From positions 7,071,501 through 7,135,500 of the forward strand of contig NC_020126.1 in NCBI RefSeq assembly GCF_000331735.1: a stretch of DNA of 64,000 nucleotides. Reading direction: 5' to 3'. This stretch comes from Myxococcus stipitatus DSM 14675 (lineage in GTDB: Bacteria > Myxococcota > Myxococcia > Myxococcales > Myxococcaceae). Below the pieces are notes generated by a model. The model did no database searches. It saw only the letters and a list, made by a program, of their open reading frames with translations, and had not been told where the DNA came from. Position 1 is the first letter of the stretch. Each line of letters starts with the position of its first letter. This document shows, in pieces, positions 15,865 through 24,995 of this stretch. Both the position numbers and the translations under genes were made by a program.

Positions 15865-16857
15865 ATGCCGCGGCGACGCTCGTTGATGCTCCTGGGGGTG
15901 TTGTGGATGTCCTGCGTCTCGACGCCCCACATCAGCGCCCCCGCCGGGAAGCCCTCCTCGCAGCCCAGCGGCGGCGGCGTCTCGCTTCCCGTGCTGTTCA
16001 ACGACAACCTCTTCATCGTCCAGCCGACGACGCGCGAAGGGATGACGCTCGCGCTCTTCACGGCCACGGGAGGAGGTCTCTTCATCCAGCAGGAGTCCGC
16101 CACGCAGCTGGGACTGGAGAGAACCTCCAAGGACCTCACCGGCGCGGGCGCCACGGATTGGGTTCGACTCCCCGACTTCCAGCCAGGGGCCTGGATACCG
16201 GCGCCCGAGATGGGCGAAGGACTGCTTCCCGTGGCGCCCATGCCCATCCAAGAAGGCACCTTCGGGGATGGGGTTCTCGGCTCCCCCTGGTTCTCGGGGC
16301 GCGTCTGGACGTTCGACTACCCTGGCGAGAAGCTGTGGTTGCGCGCAGCGGGTGACCTCCCAGTGGTTGAAGCGCGACACCGCGTCAGCTTGGGGTTCAG
16401 GTCAGCGTACGCGCGCGACGCCGCGCCCCAGCACCCTCGCATCCAGGTGCGAGTGGATGGGGAGGTGCTCGACCTGGTCCTCGACACGGGTTCGGTGGTG
16501 TGGCTGTCGGAGTCCGCGCGAAAGGCACTCGCGGATGAGCGCACCACCGGACGCGCGGCGAGCGTCATCTCCCACTCCCTCTATGAGCGCTGGCACCAGC
16601 GCCACCCCGACTGGCGCGTCATCGAGGAGGGAGATGCCAACGTTCCGGGCGCGGTCCTCATCGAGGTCCCTCGCATCGAGCTCGCGGGCCACGAGGTCGG
16701 CCCCGTGTGGTTCGCCACCCGGCACGACGAGACCTTCACCCAGTACTCGGAACTGTTCATGGACAAGCCCGTGGCGGGAGCACTGGGCGGCAATGCGCTG
16801 AAGTTCTTCCGAGTGACGCTCGACTACGTCCAGGCCGTGGCGGTCTTCGAGCGATAG
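15865..16857 (+). CDS. Aspartic-protease-like (retropepsin/pepsin fold) exported protein
   Basis: 330 residues with a hydrophobic N-terminus ending LWMSC, a poor lipobox, so lipoprotein status is probable rather than certain. The C-terminal half has the active-site signature VLDTGSVVWLS (D207) of aspartic proteases. The N-terminal half has an equivalent stretch, LFTATGGGLF, where Ala67 replaces the catalytic Asp. The protein thus looks like two pepsin-like lobes with only one Asp. It may dimerise like retropepsins, or the fold may serve another purpose. Downstream partner of the exported TPR-like protein (42 bp gap). Confidence 0.75.
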   Translation: MPRRRSLMLLGVLWMSCVSTPHISAPAGKPSSQPSGGGVSLPVLFNDNLFIVQPTTREGMTLALFTATGGGLFIQQESATQLGLERTSKDLTGAGATDWVRLPDFQPGAWIPAPEMGEGLLPVAPMPIQEGTFGDGVLGSPWFSGRVWTFDYPGEKLWLRAAGDLPVVEARHRVSLGFRSAYARDAAPQHPRIQVRVDGEVLDLVLDTGSVVWLSESARKALADERTTGRAASVISHSLYERWHQRHPDWRVIEEGDANVPGAVLIEVPRIELAGHEVGPVWFATRHDETFTQYSELFMDKPVAGALGGNALKFFRVTLDYVQAVAVFER

Positions 16858-16977
16858 CACGGGAGAACAGAGGCGCTCGCCCCCCTGCTCTCGCAGGAGC
16901 GCCCTGCTTGCGCGCAAGGAACAGGGACCCGAGGTTTGCTGGAACGCAGACCCGGGTTCCACCCGGCAGGGGGGCGC

Positions 16978-18033
16978 ATGCGAGCCACCGTCTTTCGAGA
17001 CGCCGGAAAGTTCGGACTGGAAGAGGTCGAGAAGCCTCGCGCGGGCGTGGGCGAGGCCGTCGTCCGGATGACGCTGACGACGATTTGCGGCACCGACCTG
17101 CACATCGTCCGAGGTGAGTTCCCCGTGAAGCCGGGCCTCACCATCGGCCATGAGTTGGTGGGCGTCATCGACGAGCTGGGCCCGGGACTCGAAGGCTACC
17201 GGGTGGGCGACCGCGTCCTCGTCGGCGCCGTCACCCCCTGCGGCCAATGCCATGCGTGCCTGGCGGGCCACTCCTCTCAATGCGGACACGGCTCGGGCTA
17301 CGAGGCCACCGGAGGCTGGAGGCTGGGCAACACCCTGCCCGGCACCCAGGCCGAGTACGTCCGAGTCCCCTACGCGCAGGTCAACCTCGCGCCCATTCCC
17401 GAGGGGCTCTCGGACGAGCAGGTGCTGCTGCTGGCGGACAGCGCCTCCACGGGGTTCAGCGGCGCGGAGTCGGCCGGCGTGCGAATCGGAGACACCGTCG
17501 TCGTCTTCGCCCTGGGCCCCGTCGGGCTGTGTGCCGCGTTGGGCGCTCGGCTGATGGGTGCCGCGCGGGTCATCGGTGTCGGCGGAGGGGAGTCCCGGCT
17601 GGCCGTCGCGCGGCGAATGGGTGTGGACGTGGTGCTGGACTATCGGAACCAGGACGTGATGGCCGAAGTGCGTCGGCTCACGGGCGGTGGCGCGGACGTG
17701 GCCATCGAGGCCCTGGGCACGCAGCAGACCTTCGAGAACGCGCTGCGCTCGGTGCGCCCCGGGGGCGTCGTCTCCAGCCTGGGCGTCTACTCCGGCAAGC
17801 TCCAGATGCCCTACGACGCGTTCGCCGCGGGGCTTGGCGACCATCGCATCGTCACCACGCTCTGCCCTGGCGGGAAGGAGCGCATGCGGAGGTTGATGGC
17901 CACCGTCGAGTCGGGGCGCGTGGACTTGACGCCCCTGTTCACCCACCGCTTCGCGCTGAAGGACATCCGCGACGCCTACGAGCTCGTCGGCGAGCGGAGC
18001 GACGGCGTCATCAAGGTGGCCATCCACCCGTGA
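16978..18033 (+). CDS. Zinc-dependent alcohol dehydrogenase (MDR family)
   Basis: Medium-chain dehydrogenase of 351 residues. Catalytic zinc ligands C37 (ICGTDLH) and H58-E59 (GHE) are present, as is the structural zinc site C88, C91, C94, C102. The Rossmann segment is FALGPVGLCAALGARLMGA. Blocks such as ADSASTGFSGAESA and TTLCPGGKERMRRLM resemble secondary-alcohol/isopropanol dehydrogenases of the Thermoanaerobacter type, so a secondary alcohol/ketone substrate is plausible. ATG 16978 follows AGGGGGG. It converges with the second CHAT gene, only 9 bp between stops. Confidence 0.9.
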   Translation: MRATVFRDAGKFGLEEVEKPRAGVGEAVVRMTLTTICGTDLHIVRGEFPVKPGLTIGHELVGVIDELGPGLEGYRVGDRVLVGAVTPCGQCHACLAGHSSQCGHGSGYEATGGWRLGNTLPGTQAEYVRVPYAQVNLAPIPEGLSDEQVLLLADSASTGFSGAESAGVRIGDTVVVFALGPVGLCAALGARLMGAARVIGVGGGESRLAVARRMGVDVVLDYRNQDVMAEVRRLTGGGADVAIEALGTQQTFENALRSVRPGGVVSSLGVYSGKLQMPYDAFAAGLGDHRIVTTLCPGGKERMRRLMATVESGRVDLTPLFTHRFALKDIRDAYELVGERSDGVIKVAIHP

Positions 18034-18042
18034 GACCGGACC

Positions 18043-21000
18043 TCACTCGAAGAGGAGGACGTGCGAGAGCCACCGCGCGTCCTCCGGATGTGCTTCGCGC
18101 CAGGAGGCCCGCGAGTCGCGCAGCGCCACGGAGGGACGCGTGCCCGCGCGGATGCGCTCGCGCACCTTCTCGAAGAAGGCTCCCGCCGTGTCGGGAATCT
18201 CCACGGACGAGGCCAGCACCGCGCTCGCGCCCGCCGAGATGAAGGCCATGGGCAGGCTGAAGGACTCGTGGGGGAAGGGCGCCGTCCTCGCCGCGCCACA
18301 GGCGGCCAACAACACCAGCGGCGCACGCGACAGCCGCGTCTGCCGGACCTTGTCGGCCGTCAGCGCGAAGCTCCCATCCGAGTCGGGCGCGAGCACCACC
18401 ATCGACGCATCCGACATGGACGCGCTGTAGAGCCCGTGCGTGTGGAGCTCCACCTCGGAGGCCTCCGTCATCTCGCTCAGCACTCGCGATGGCGTGGCCT
18501 CCGAGCCCCGGAGCTCCACCCGCCACGGGTCCGGCACGCGCGGAGGCGTGAGCGCTCCCAGCTTCTGCAAGCGGAGGGAGGGAGGACTCGAGACCTCGGT
18601 GATGACCAGGTGGCTCGAGCGACCGCCCACCACGGCGGGAGGCTGCACGCCGCGCCCCACGCGATAGCTCCATGCCAGGAAGTCCGGCAGCAGCCCCGTG
18701 AGTCCATGCACCGGAGGCCGCGTGAGCACATCGACGTGCGCGCAGCCCGTCAGCTCCTTCAGGAGCTCTGCGGGAACCAACCCCGAGGCGTCATCGTGCA
18801 GCGGCTCCTGGCGGTCCGTGGAGAAGACGCCCTTCAGCTCCCCCGTGGCGCTTCGTACGAGCACCAGGGTCCGCTCATGCTGGAGCGACACCGCCAACAG
18901 GCAGTGCGTGGGCACGGGCTCCAGGAGCAACTCCTGCCCCATCAACCGCAGGGCCTCGTGCCAGTCCCCCTCGCGCCCCGCTTCGGAGATCAACGCGGAG
19001 TAGCCGAACGCGAGCGCCTTGCGCGCATCCACGCCGTCCGGCTCCTGCTCCGCCAGCGCCAGGCTTCGATGGATGAGCGAATGCCCCGCGTCGCGCGACG
19101 CCTCCATCACGAACTGGCCCTCGATGGAGAGCAGCAGCGCCTCGCGGCCCGGGGACACGCCGCCGCGGCGAAGGTCCGCGAGGGCTCGGCGCAGCACCTG
19201 CGCGTCATTCCCGCTGGGGACGGAGCGGGCCATCTCCGACAGCGTCAAGGCCCCCGTCAGTCCCAGCGGTCGCTCACACTCCAGCGCACGCTCCAGCGAT
19301 TCACGCGCGGCCTTCGGACGGAACCGCTGCCACTCCAGCAGCGCGATGTTGCTGTGGACATGCGTGCGCTGGGCACAGTCCTCCGGCATGCGCAGCAGGG
19401 ACTCCCCGAGGTAGGCGCGAGCACTCGTGAAGGAATGCTGGTAGCGCGCCACGTCGGCGAGCAGTTGGAGGAACCCCTGCTCGTACTGCCACTCGAGCGC
19501 CTCCCTCGCGCGTCCCCATCCGCTCCAGGCATGCTGGAAGGCCTCCGCCGGGCGGTGCAGCTCCAGGTAGAGGTCCGCGAGCGCACGCTCCAGGCTCAAG
19601 CAGCGATACACCACGCGCTGCTTCTGGCACGTCTCCAGCGACACCAGGAGCCGCTTCTCCGCGGCCCACCACCGTCCCTCGCGCTGCTCCACCTTCGCCT
19701 GCTCCACCTCGACGAGCAACTGCATCCACGGGTCCTCGGACGCCCGGCCCAGTCGGACCAGCGTCGCCACGTCGGCCGGGTGTCGTCCGGCCGCCGCGCG
19801 CACGAGCGCCCCGAGGTAGAGGTCCTCCTCTCCGGAGTCGCGAAGTCGCGCCATCACCTCGCCCGAGGGCGGCAATGTGCCCAGCACCATTCGCGCGTAC
19901 TCCCGCGCCAGCGGCGCGCGGCGCGCGAAGTCCCGCTCCGCCACCTGCGAGACCCACCGCTGGAGGACCTGTCCGCCGTAGCGCTCGTCCAGCGCCCGCG
20001 CCAGAGGCTGGAGCCGCAGCACCTCCGCACGCGTGGTCGCCGCGCGGACCGCGTCATAGAAGCCCAGCCGCACGATGCCCGGATGCTCGCGCGCCAGCTC
20101 CAAGGGCACCGGCGCGGCGGGGTCCGTCAGGAGGTCCCGGGTCGACGCGAGGGCCGCCTTCCACTGGCGCCCTCGCAGCAGCGTCTCCTCGCGCAGCGTT
20201 CGCGCCCGAGCCTCCGCCTCCGCGCTCCAGCCCGTCTCCCCCAGCTTCGCGACCTCGCTGAAGGAGTCGGCGGCTTGCAGCGACAGCCCCAGCTCTCCCA
20301 GCACGAGGGCTCGATTCCACAGCGCCTGCGGATGCCGAGGCGCCGCGCGCAGCACGCCCTCGAGGAGCACGAGCGCCTCCTCCAGCCGGGCCGAGTGCAT
20401 ATCCACGGGACCACCGCCCTGGCGCGCATCCTCCAGCGCGAGCAACGCGAGGTCGCTGTCCCGGTCCGCCGCCGCGGGCAGTCGCTTCAGGAAGGCCTCC
20501 GCCTGCCGAGGCGCGCCCCGGAGCAGATAGGCCGTGGCGATGCCATGCAGGTCTCCTCGCGCCTCCAGCTTCGACAGCTCCTGGATGGGCACCATCTCCA
20601 CGCCGGGAGCCGACACGGCGCCGCCCCGATTCGGGACGAAGGGCCGGTAATGGGAGTCCACGGAGGGGTACGTCACACGCGCCTCGAGGACGCGCGAGCC
20701 CTCATTGACGAGCCAGGACATCGAATCCACACCCGCGTGTTCGAGGCTCGGGACGAGCAGGGACAAGGCGAGCCCCGCGACCAGCAACACCAGCCCTCCA
20801 CGCCTCCGGAGCAAGGACTTCCAGCCTCCGGGCTCCGGTGGCGGGGGCCTGGGTGGAGACAAGTCCTCCGCTCGATTCACCTCCGGCGTCAGCGCCTTGT
20901 GCGCGAGCAACTCCAGCTGAATCCCTTCGAGGAAGCCCGCCTCACAATGCAGGCATCGCCCCAGGTGTTCACGAAACCGACCCTGCTCCCCCGCGTTCAT

Positions 21001-21045
21001 CTGCCCGTCGAGGAAGCGCTGCAAGTCATTGCATGCGCTGTTCAT
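18043..21045 (-). CDS. Zinc-finger anti-sigma / TM / TPR / CHAT protease protein 2
   Basis: 1000-residue paralogue of the protein at 9367-12363 with the same order of domains. The ZAS finger has C5, H27, C31 and C34 at identical positions. Basic residues (LLRRR) precede one TM helix (GGLVLLVAGLALSLLVPSL), again implying a cytoplasmic finger and a periplasmic C-terminal part. The TPR-like region includes HPQALWNRALVLGELGLSLQ. The CHAT domain has H870 (LHTHG) and C916 (LLAACGAAR). Segments almost identical to paralogue 1 are VRLGFYDAVRAATTR and the end VLLFE. ATG 21045 overlaps the sigma stop as ATGA; an in-frame start 9 bp earlier is possible. Function inferred as for paralogue 1. Confidence 0.9.
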   Translation of the reverse strand: MNSACNDLQRFLDGQMNAGEQGRFREHLGRCLHCEAGFLEGIQLELLAHKALTPEVNRAEDLSPPRPPPPEPGGWKSLLRRRGGLVLLVAGLALSLLVPSLEHAGVDSMSWLVNEGSRVLEARVTYPSVDSHYRPFVPNRGGAVSAPGVEMVPIQELSKLEARGDLHGIATAYLLRGAPRQAEAFLKRLPAAADRDSDLALLALEDARQGGGPVDMHSARLEEALVLLEGVLRAAPRHPQALWNRALVLGELGLSLQAADSFSEVAKLGETGWSAEAEARARTLREETLLRGRQWKAALASTRDLLTDPAAPVPLELAREHPGIVRLGFYDAVRAATTRAEVLRLQPLARALDERYGGQVLQRWVSQVAERDFARRAPLAREYARMVLGTLPPSGEVMARLRDSGEEDLYLGALVRAAAGRHPADVATLVRLGRASEDPWMQLLVEVEQAKVEQREGRWWAAEKRLLVSLETCQKQRVVYRCLSLERALADLYLELHRPAEAFQHAWSGWGRAREALEWQYEQGFLQLLADVARYQHSFTSARAYLGESLLRMPEDCAQRTHVHSNIALLEWQRFRPKAARESLERALECERPLGLTGALTLSEMARSVPSGNDAQVLRRALADLRRGGVSPGREALLLSIEGQFVMEASRDAGHSLIHRSLALAEQEPDGVDARKALAFGYSALISEAGREGDWHEALRLMGQELLLEPVPTHCLLAVSLQHERTLVLVRSATGELKGVFSTDRQEPLHDDASGLVPAELLKELTGCAHVDVLTRPPVHGLTGLLPDFLAWSYRVGRGVQPPAVVGGRSSHLVITEVSSPPSLRLQKLGALTPPRVPDPWRVELRGSEATPSRVLSEMTEASEVELHTHGLYSASMSDASMVVLAPDSDGSFALTADKVRQTRLSRAPLVLLAACGAARTAPFPHESFSLPMAFISAGASAVLASSVEIPDTAGAFFEKVRERIRAGTRPSVALRDSRASWREAHPEDARWLSHVLLFE

Positions 21046-21629
21046 CGCCGCCACTCCCGCCGACGCCGCTCGGCTGTCTCTCTCAACAGCTCCCTCAGCT
21101 CCAGCCGGGCGTGATGCAGCCGCGCCCCCACCGTGCCCTGCGGCACCCCCGTCTCCTTCGCAATCCGCGCGTACGTCTTCCCTTGCAGGTACAGCTCGAA
21201 GGTCTGACGCAGCCGGTCGCTCAAGAAGCCCAGGGCGTGCTTCAGGTCCTCTTCACCGACATGGCCCCAGAGTTCCTCCTGTGCGGCCACGTCGTCTCCG
21301 TCGAACTCATCCTGGAGGTTCAGCAGGCTCCGCAGCCGGTCCGCCTCGCTTCGCCGCCGACGAATCCGGTCCAGGAAGCAGTTCTTCGCCACCCGTCCCA
21401 GCCAGCAGCGCTGCTTGAAGGCATCCCAATGCTGTAGGTCTTCCCACCGGAGCAGCGCACGCAGCAGCACATCGTGCACCAGGTCCTCGGCCTCGTGTTC
21501 AATCCCAGCACAAGACTTCCGGAGAATGGCAAACAAGATGGGCTGGAACTGGTGTGCGAAGACTTCAAAGTCCTCGACGGGTGCGCATCCCGGCGGCTTC
21601 ACGACCCTCAGCTCTGGTCTCGCGCTCAT
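21042..21629 (-). CDS. ECF-type RNA polymerase sigma factor 2
   Basis: 195-residue ECF sigma. Region 2 includes HEAEDLVHDVLLRALLRWED and CFLDRIRRRRSEADRLR; region 4 includes YARIAKETGVPQGTVGARLH and ARLELRELL. ATG 21629 is chosen because GGGAGG sits 8 nt upstream; a GTG three codons earlier is the alternative. It overlaps its partner CHAT gene by ATGA, exactly as in module 1. Divergence from sigma 1 in region 4 suggests a distinct but related promoter target. No small genes flank this module, unlike module 1. Confidence 0.93.
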   Translation of the reverse strand: MSARPELRVVKPPGCAPVEDFEVFAHQFQPILFAILRKSCAGIEHEAEDLVHDVLLRALLRWEDLQHWDAFKQRCWLGRVAKNCFLDRIRRRRSEADRLRSLLNLQDEFDGDDVAAQEELWGHVGEEDLKHALGFLSDRLRQTFELYLQGKTYARIAKETGVPQGTVGARLHHARLELRELLRETAERRRREWRR

Positions 21630-21780
21630 GGCCCCCACCTCCCTTTCCCCAGAGAACGCGGCACGTCTGCTTTATTGCAATCCCGCCCCTTTCCTCACAG
21701 CCACGGTCCCCTGGCGACACCGGGGAACCGCGAGGGTGAGAGTGTTCTCCGGGCGACAGGGTCCTGCCCTGGGGGGCAGC

Positions 21781-23388
21781 TCAAGAGGCCGCGGCGGACA
21801 GCGGTGCGGGCTGGCTCGAGGGCAGACGCACCTCGAAGCAGGCCCCTCCGAGTGACGCGGAGCGTCCGGCCCGCATCGTCCCGCCATGCCGCTCGACGAT
21901 GCCTCGGGCAATGGCCAATCCCAGCCCTGTCCCGGGACGAGGTCCCTCCCGGTGGCGCCCCGTGACGAAGGGTTGGAACAGCCGGGAAAGCAGCTCCGGG
22001 GCGATGCCCGGCCCGCTGTCCTCCACGAGGACCTGGATCGTCGTCTCCTCGCGAAGACAGCTCACGCGAAGCCGGGGCGTCGGCACGTCTCGCAGCGCGA
22101 GCAAGGCATTCTCCAACACAATCACAAACACCTGCGACAGCTGGGACTGGTCCGCCTCCAGCGTCACGGGCTCGCCGTCGGGGGCCTCGAAGGCCACGTC
22201 CGGGGACAGCTCGCCCAATCCCTGACGCGCGGTGGAGTACGCCAGGGCCACCGTGGCCTGGACGTCCACGAGGCGCAGCTCCAGGGGCCGAGGCCGCCCA
22301 TACCGCAGCAGCTCCTCCACGAAGTGCCCCGCGCGGGATATCTGCTCGCGCATGGCGGCCACCGACTCCGCATCCACGCCCTGGCGCTCCAGCAGCTTCA
22401 GGTGCGCGGCCAGCACCCCCAGCGGATTGCGGACCTCATGCGCCACCGCGGAGGTGAACTGACCCAGCTCCGCGAGCCGGGCCGCCTGGTCCGCCCTCGC
22501 CTCCTGCTCCGCCAGGGCGGCCACCAATTGCGTCCCCGTCGCTCGGCCCTTGAGCAGCCGCTGTCCCAGCCACTCCTGGAGCCGCTGACGCACGGGCTCG
22601 AACGCCAGCGCGGCCAGGGCCAGCAGGAAGAACGCGCCCAGCCGGTACTCCCGCAGGAAGGGCTGGCCACTGCCCGCCATCAGCGTGAGCACCCCGAAGA
22701 GGAAGCCCGCGGACAGCACCGCCGCCAGCGCCGAGTACACCAGGCTGCGCTCCAGGAGCCTGCGCTCTCCGGGCGGCTGCTGCGAGTTGACCACCTGGAC
22801 CAGCACGAGGAGCGCGGCCAGCACCAGGTACATCCCGACGGGCAGCGGATAGCCCGCCGACAGGAGCAGCGCCGTGCCCAGCCCTCCCGAGTACGCGAGC
22901 ACTCCCACGAGCACGAGGCTCAGGAGCAGCGGCCTGCGCTCGGGTGTCTCCCGGCGGTACTCGCGGGCCAGGTGCAGCAGCGGCACCCCGGCCGCGGAGA
23001 TGGACAGCGCGATGACGGGCCAGAACAGCGGCCCGCGCCTCATGGCGAGCGGGCCATACAGCGCGTCCGGAAAGAGCGCGCCCACCAGCGTGACGACGGT
23101 GGCCACGACATAGGCCAGCACGACGAGGCGATAGGAGCGCTGGCGGGTGGCATCGAACGCGACGTGGAGGTACGCGGCGGCGGTGAAGGCCCCGGTGGCG
23201 GCGAAGCGCTCGCCCAGCCAGGCGGCCTGGGGGAGGCACATCAGCAGCAGGGCGCCGCTCCAGACGGCCGTGGCGAGACAGTAGAGCGTCAGGCCCCGGG
23301 CATCACGGCCTCGCGGCGCCGCGGTGAAACACAGGAGCAGCGACACCGAGAGGACCGGCACGAGGCTGTAGGCGAACAGGGGCCCCAT
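21781..23388 (-). CDS. Membrane sensor histidine kinase (orphan)
   Basis: 535 residues. About eight hydrophobic helices fill residues 1-265, forming an integral-membrane sensor without a large periplasmic domain. The kinase core follows: H-box with H317 (VAHEVRNPLG), N-box (VLENALLAL), G1 (EDSGPGI) and G2 (GTGLGLAI). It would autophosphorylate on H317 and pass phosphate to an unlinked regulator; none is adjacent. Its start codon overlaps the divergent region of the EamA gene. Ligand unknown. Confidence 0.93.
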   Translation of the reverse strand: MGPLFAYSLVPVLSVSLLLCFTAAPRGRDARGLTLYCLATAVWSGALLLMCLPQAAWLGERFAATGAFTAAAYLHVAFDATRQRSYRLVVLAYVVATVVTLVGALFPDALYGPLAMRRGPLFWPVIALSISAAGVPLLHLAREYRRETPERRPLLLSLVLVGVLAYSGGLGTALLLSAGYPLPVGMYLVLAALLVLVQVVNSQQPPGERRLLERSLVYSALAAVLSAGFLFGVLTLMAGSGQPFLREYRLGAFFLLALAALAFEPVRQRLQEWLGQRLLKGRATGTQLVAALAEQEARADQAARLAELGQFTSAVAHEVRNPLGVLAAHLKLLERQGVDAESVAAMREQISRAGHFVEELLRYGRPRPLELRLVDVQATVALAYSTARQGLGELSPDVAFEAPDGEPVTLEADQSQLSQVFVIVLENALLALRDVPTPRLRVSCLREETTIQVLVEDSGPGIAPELLSRLFQPFVTGRHREGPRPGTGLGLAIARGIVERHGGTMRAGRSASLGGACFEVRLPSSQPAPLSAAAS

Positions 23389-23470
23389 GGACGGAGTGTG
23401 GCAGATGTCCCTAGTCTGCGCGCCCCGTCGTCGCCTGGAGGCGACGCGGCCTCGTCAGGAGTCATCTGTC

Positions 23471-24340
23471 GTGCGGCACTTCGCCATGGTCGCGGCCGGA
23501 GCCACCCTCTGGGGATGCTGGTCTCTCTTCCTTCGCCCGGCCGGCCTGTCCTGGTCCCAGAACGCGTTCCTGGCCCTCATCGCCATGTCGCTGCCCGTGC
23601 CCTGGCTCCTGCGCGGCGCTCCGTGGAGGGACAAGCGAGCCACGGGCGCCCTGCTCGTGGTGGCCCTCGCGGACGCGGGCAACATCAGCCTCTTCTTCGC
23701 CGCCATGAAGCGCGGCCCCGTGTCCGTGGCGGTGCTCACGCACTACCTGGCGCCCTTGCTGCTGGCGCTCGTGGCGCCGTGGGTGCTGGCCGAGCGGCGC
23801 TCCCTTCGCGCCCTGGTCGCCGCGCCCGTGACGCTGATGGGGCTGATGATGCTCATCGGCCGGCCCGACGGAAGCGGCGGCGCGCAGATGACCGCGGCCC
23901 TGGGTGCCGGAAGCGCCCTCTTCTTCGCGGCCATCGTCCTGGGGACGAAAGCAGCGACACGGTCCTATTCTCCCCTGGCCGTTGCGTCGCTCCATGCGCC
24001 GGTGTCAGCGGTGGTCTTGTTGTTCATCGCTGGCACGGATGCATTGCCCACCGCGCTGGATGGGGCCACGCTCCAGGTGCTCGCGGGTGGCGCGGTGTGT
24101 GGACTGACGGGCACCTGCCTCTTCAACGCCGGGCTGCGGCATGTGCCCACGGCCGCGGCCGGGGCGCTCACCTACCTGGAGCCCCTCACGGCGTCGGTGG
24201 TGGGCTGGGCCGTCTTCTCCGAGTCCCTCACGCCCATGGGCGTGGTGGGGGGGCTGCTGGTCCTCTCCGCGGGGGTCTGGGTCGCCTCCGAGCGAAGGGC
24301 GCCCGCGTCAACCGCGCCGCTGCCGTCCGCCGCACCCTGA
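23471..24340 (+). CDS. EamA/DMT-superfamily transporter
   Basis: 289-residue inner-membrane permease of the drug/metabolite transporter superfamily. About ten hydrophobic helices form two EamA repeats: the first ends around LTHYLAPLLLALVAPWVLAE, the second around LTYLEPLTASVVGWAVFSE, both with the conserved Pro-Leu before a helix ending in Glu. GTG 23471 is preferred because AGGAG lies 9 nt upstream; ATG 23486 is the alternative. Substrate (amino acid or metabolite export) cannot be told. Divergent from the histidine kinase. Confidence 0.9.
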   Translation: MRHFAMVAAGATLWGCWSLFLRPAGLSWSQNAFLALIAMSLPVPWLLRGAPWRDKRATGALLVVALADAGNISLFFAAMKRGPVSVAVLTHYLAPLLLALVAPWVLAERRSLRALVAAPVTLMGLMMLIGRPDGSGGAQMTAALGAGSALFFAAIVLGTKAATRSYSPLAVASLHAPVSAVVLLFIAGTDALPTALDGATLQVLAGGAVCGLTGTCLFNAGLRHVPTAAAGALTYLEPLTASVVGWAVFSESLTPMGVVGGLLVLSAGVWVASERRAPASTAPLPSAAP

Positions 24341-24440
24341 ACCCTCCACCCAACTCCCCACTTGCAAGGTCGGTGATTCCTTTGGTCCTCTTGGGACCCA
24401 GCAGAAGTCCCTCCTTTGCCAGAGCGACCGGCGACGCCGT

Positions 24441-24995
24441 ATGCCCATGGAAACCGCAGCAGACAGCCGTGAGTATCGCGTCCTCTTCTTCTGTCCCGCG
24501 TCGAGCGCGAGGCTGGAGCGGTTGGAGGCGCCCGTGCGACGGCTGCTGTCGCGCATCCAGGCGCCACCAGCGGAGCTGACCCCCATCCAGGAGTCCGGCG
24601 CGCTCTCCGAGGCCGGCTGGCAGGTGTACCTGGTGCGCTCGCTCACGGAGCGCTCCGCCGCGCAGGCGATGGCCGCCTACGTCAGCGAGGCCACGTGCGC
24701 GCTGGCGGCCGAGGTCGACGCGGAGGTGCTGGGGCTCTACGTGGACGTGTCGGGGGACTCGGCGCGCATCTGCCGGTGTGGCCCGGAGGACGGGCCGGAG
24801 ACCTTCGCGGGGCGCAGGCAGGCCGCGCTCAACCGCACGGCCGAGTGGCTGGAAGTGGCCCCCATCCTCCTGTCCGCCATCTTCCAGCTCGACGTGCCCG
24901 ACGCGGACTACGAGCCGGACGCGGATGACCGCTACGTCGAGGAGAAACTTCGCGAGGCACGCGTGCTGATGGAGCGCTACCGTCAGGGGAAATGA
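24441..24995 (+). CDS. Hypothetical protein coupled to DTW-domain gene
   Basis: 184 residues, unrecognised. Soluble, acidic, with the start YRVLFFCPASSARLERLEAP and a C-terminal region rich in Asp/Glu (DVPDADYEPDADDRYVEEKL). No signal peptide. Its TGA overlaps the next start codon (ATGA), so the two proteins are probably made together. Another ATG lies two codons downstream (24447). Role unknown. Confidence 0.75.
   Translation: MPMETAADSREYRVLFFCPASSARLERLEAPVRRLLSRIQAPPAELTPIQESGALSEAGWQVYLVRSLTERSAAQAMAAYVSEATCALAAEVDAEVLGLYVDVSGDSARICRCGPEDGPETFAGRRQAALNRTAEWLEVAPILLSAIFQLDVPDADYEPDADDRYVEEKLREARVLMERYRQGK

Noticed and set aside
16907..16918. CTTGCGCGCAAG palindrome before the alcohol dehydrogenase
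   Set aside because: Short and GC-rich, expected by chance in this composition; no promoter or T-tract next to it.
18061..21114. 1017-codon open frame on the plus strand
   Set aside because: Exact antisense of the second CHAT gene, Arg/Gln/His-rich, no start site or motif.
24341..24440. GGTCC-TCTTG-GGACC hairpin after the EamA gene
   Set aside because: Only 5-bp arms and no T-tract; not strong enough to call a terminator.
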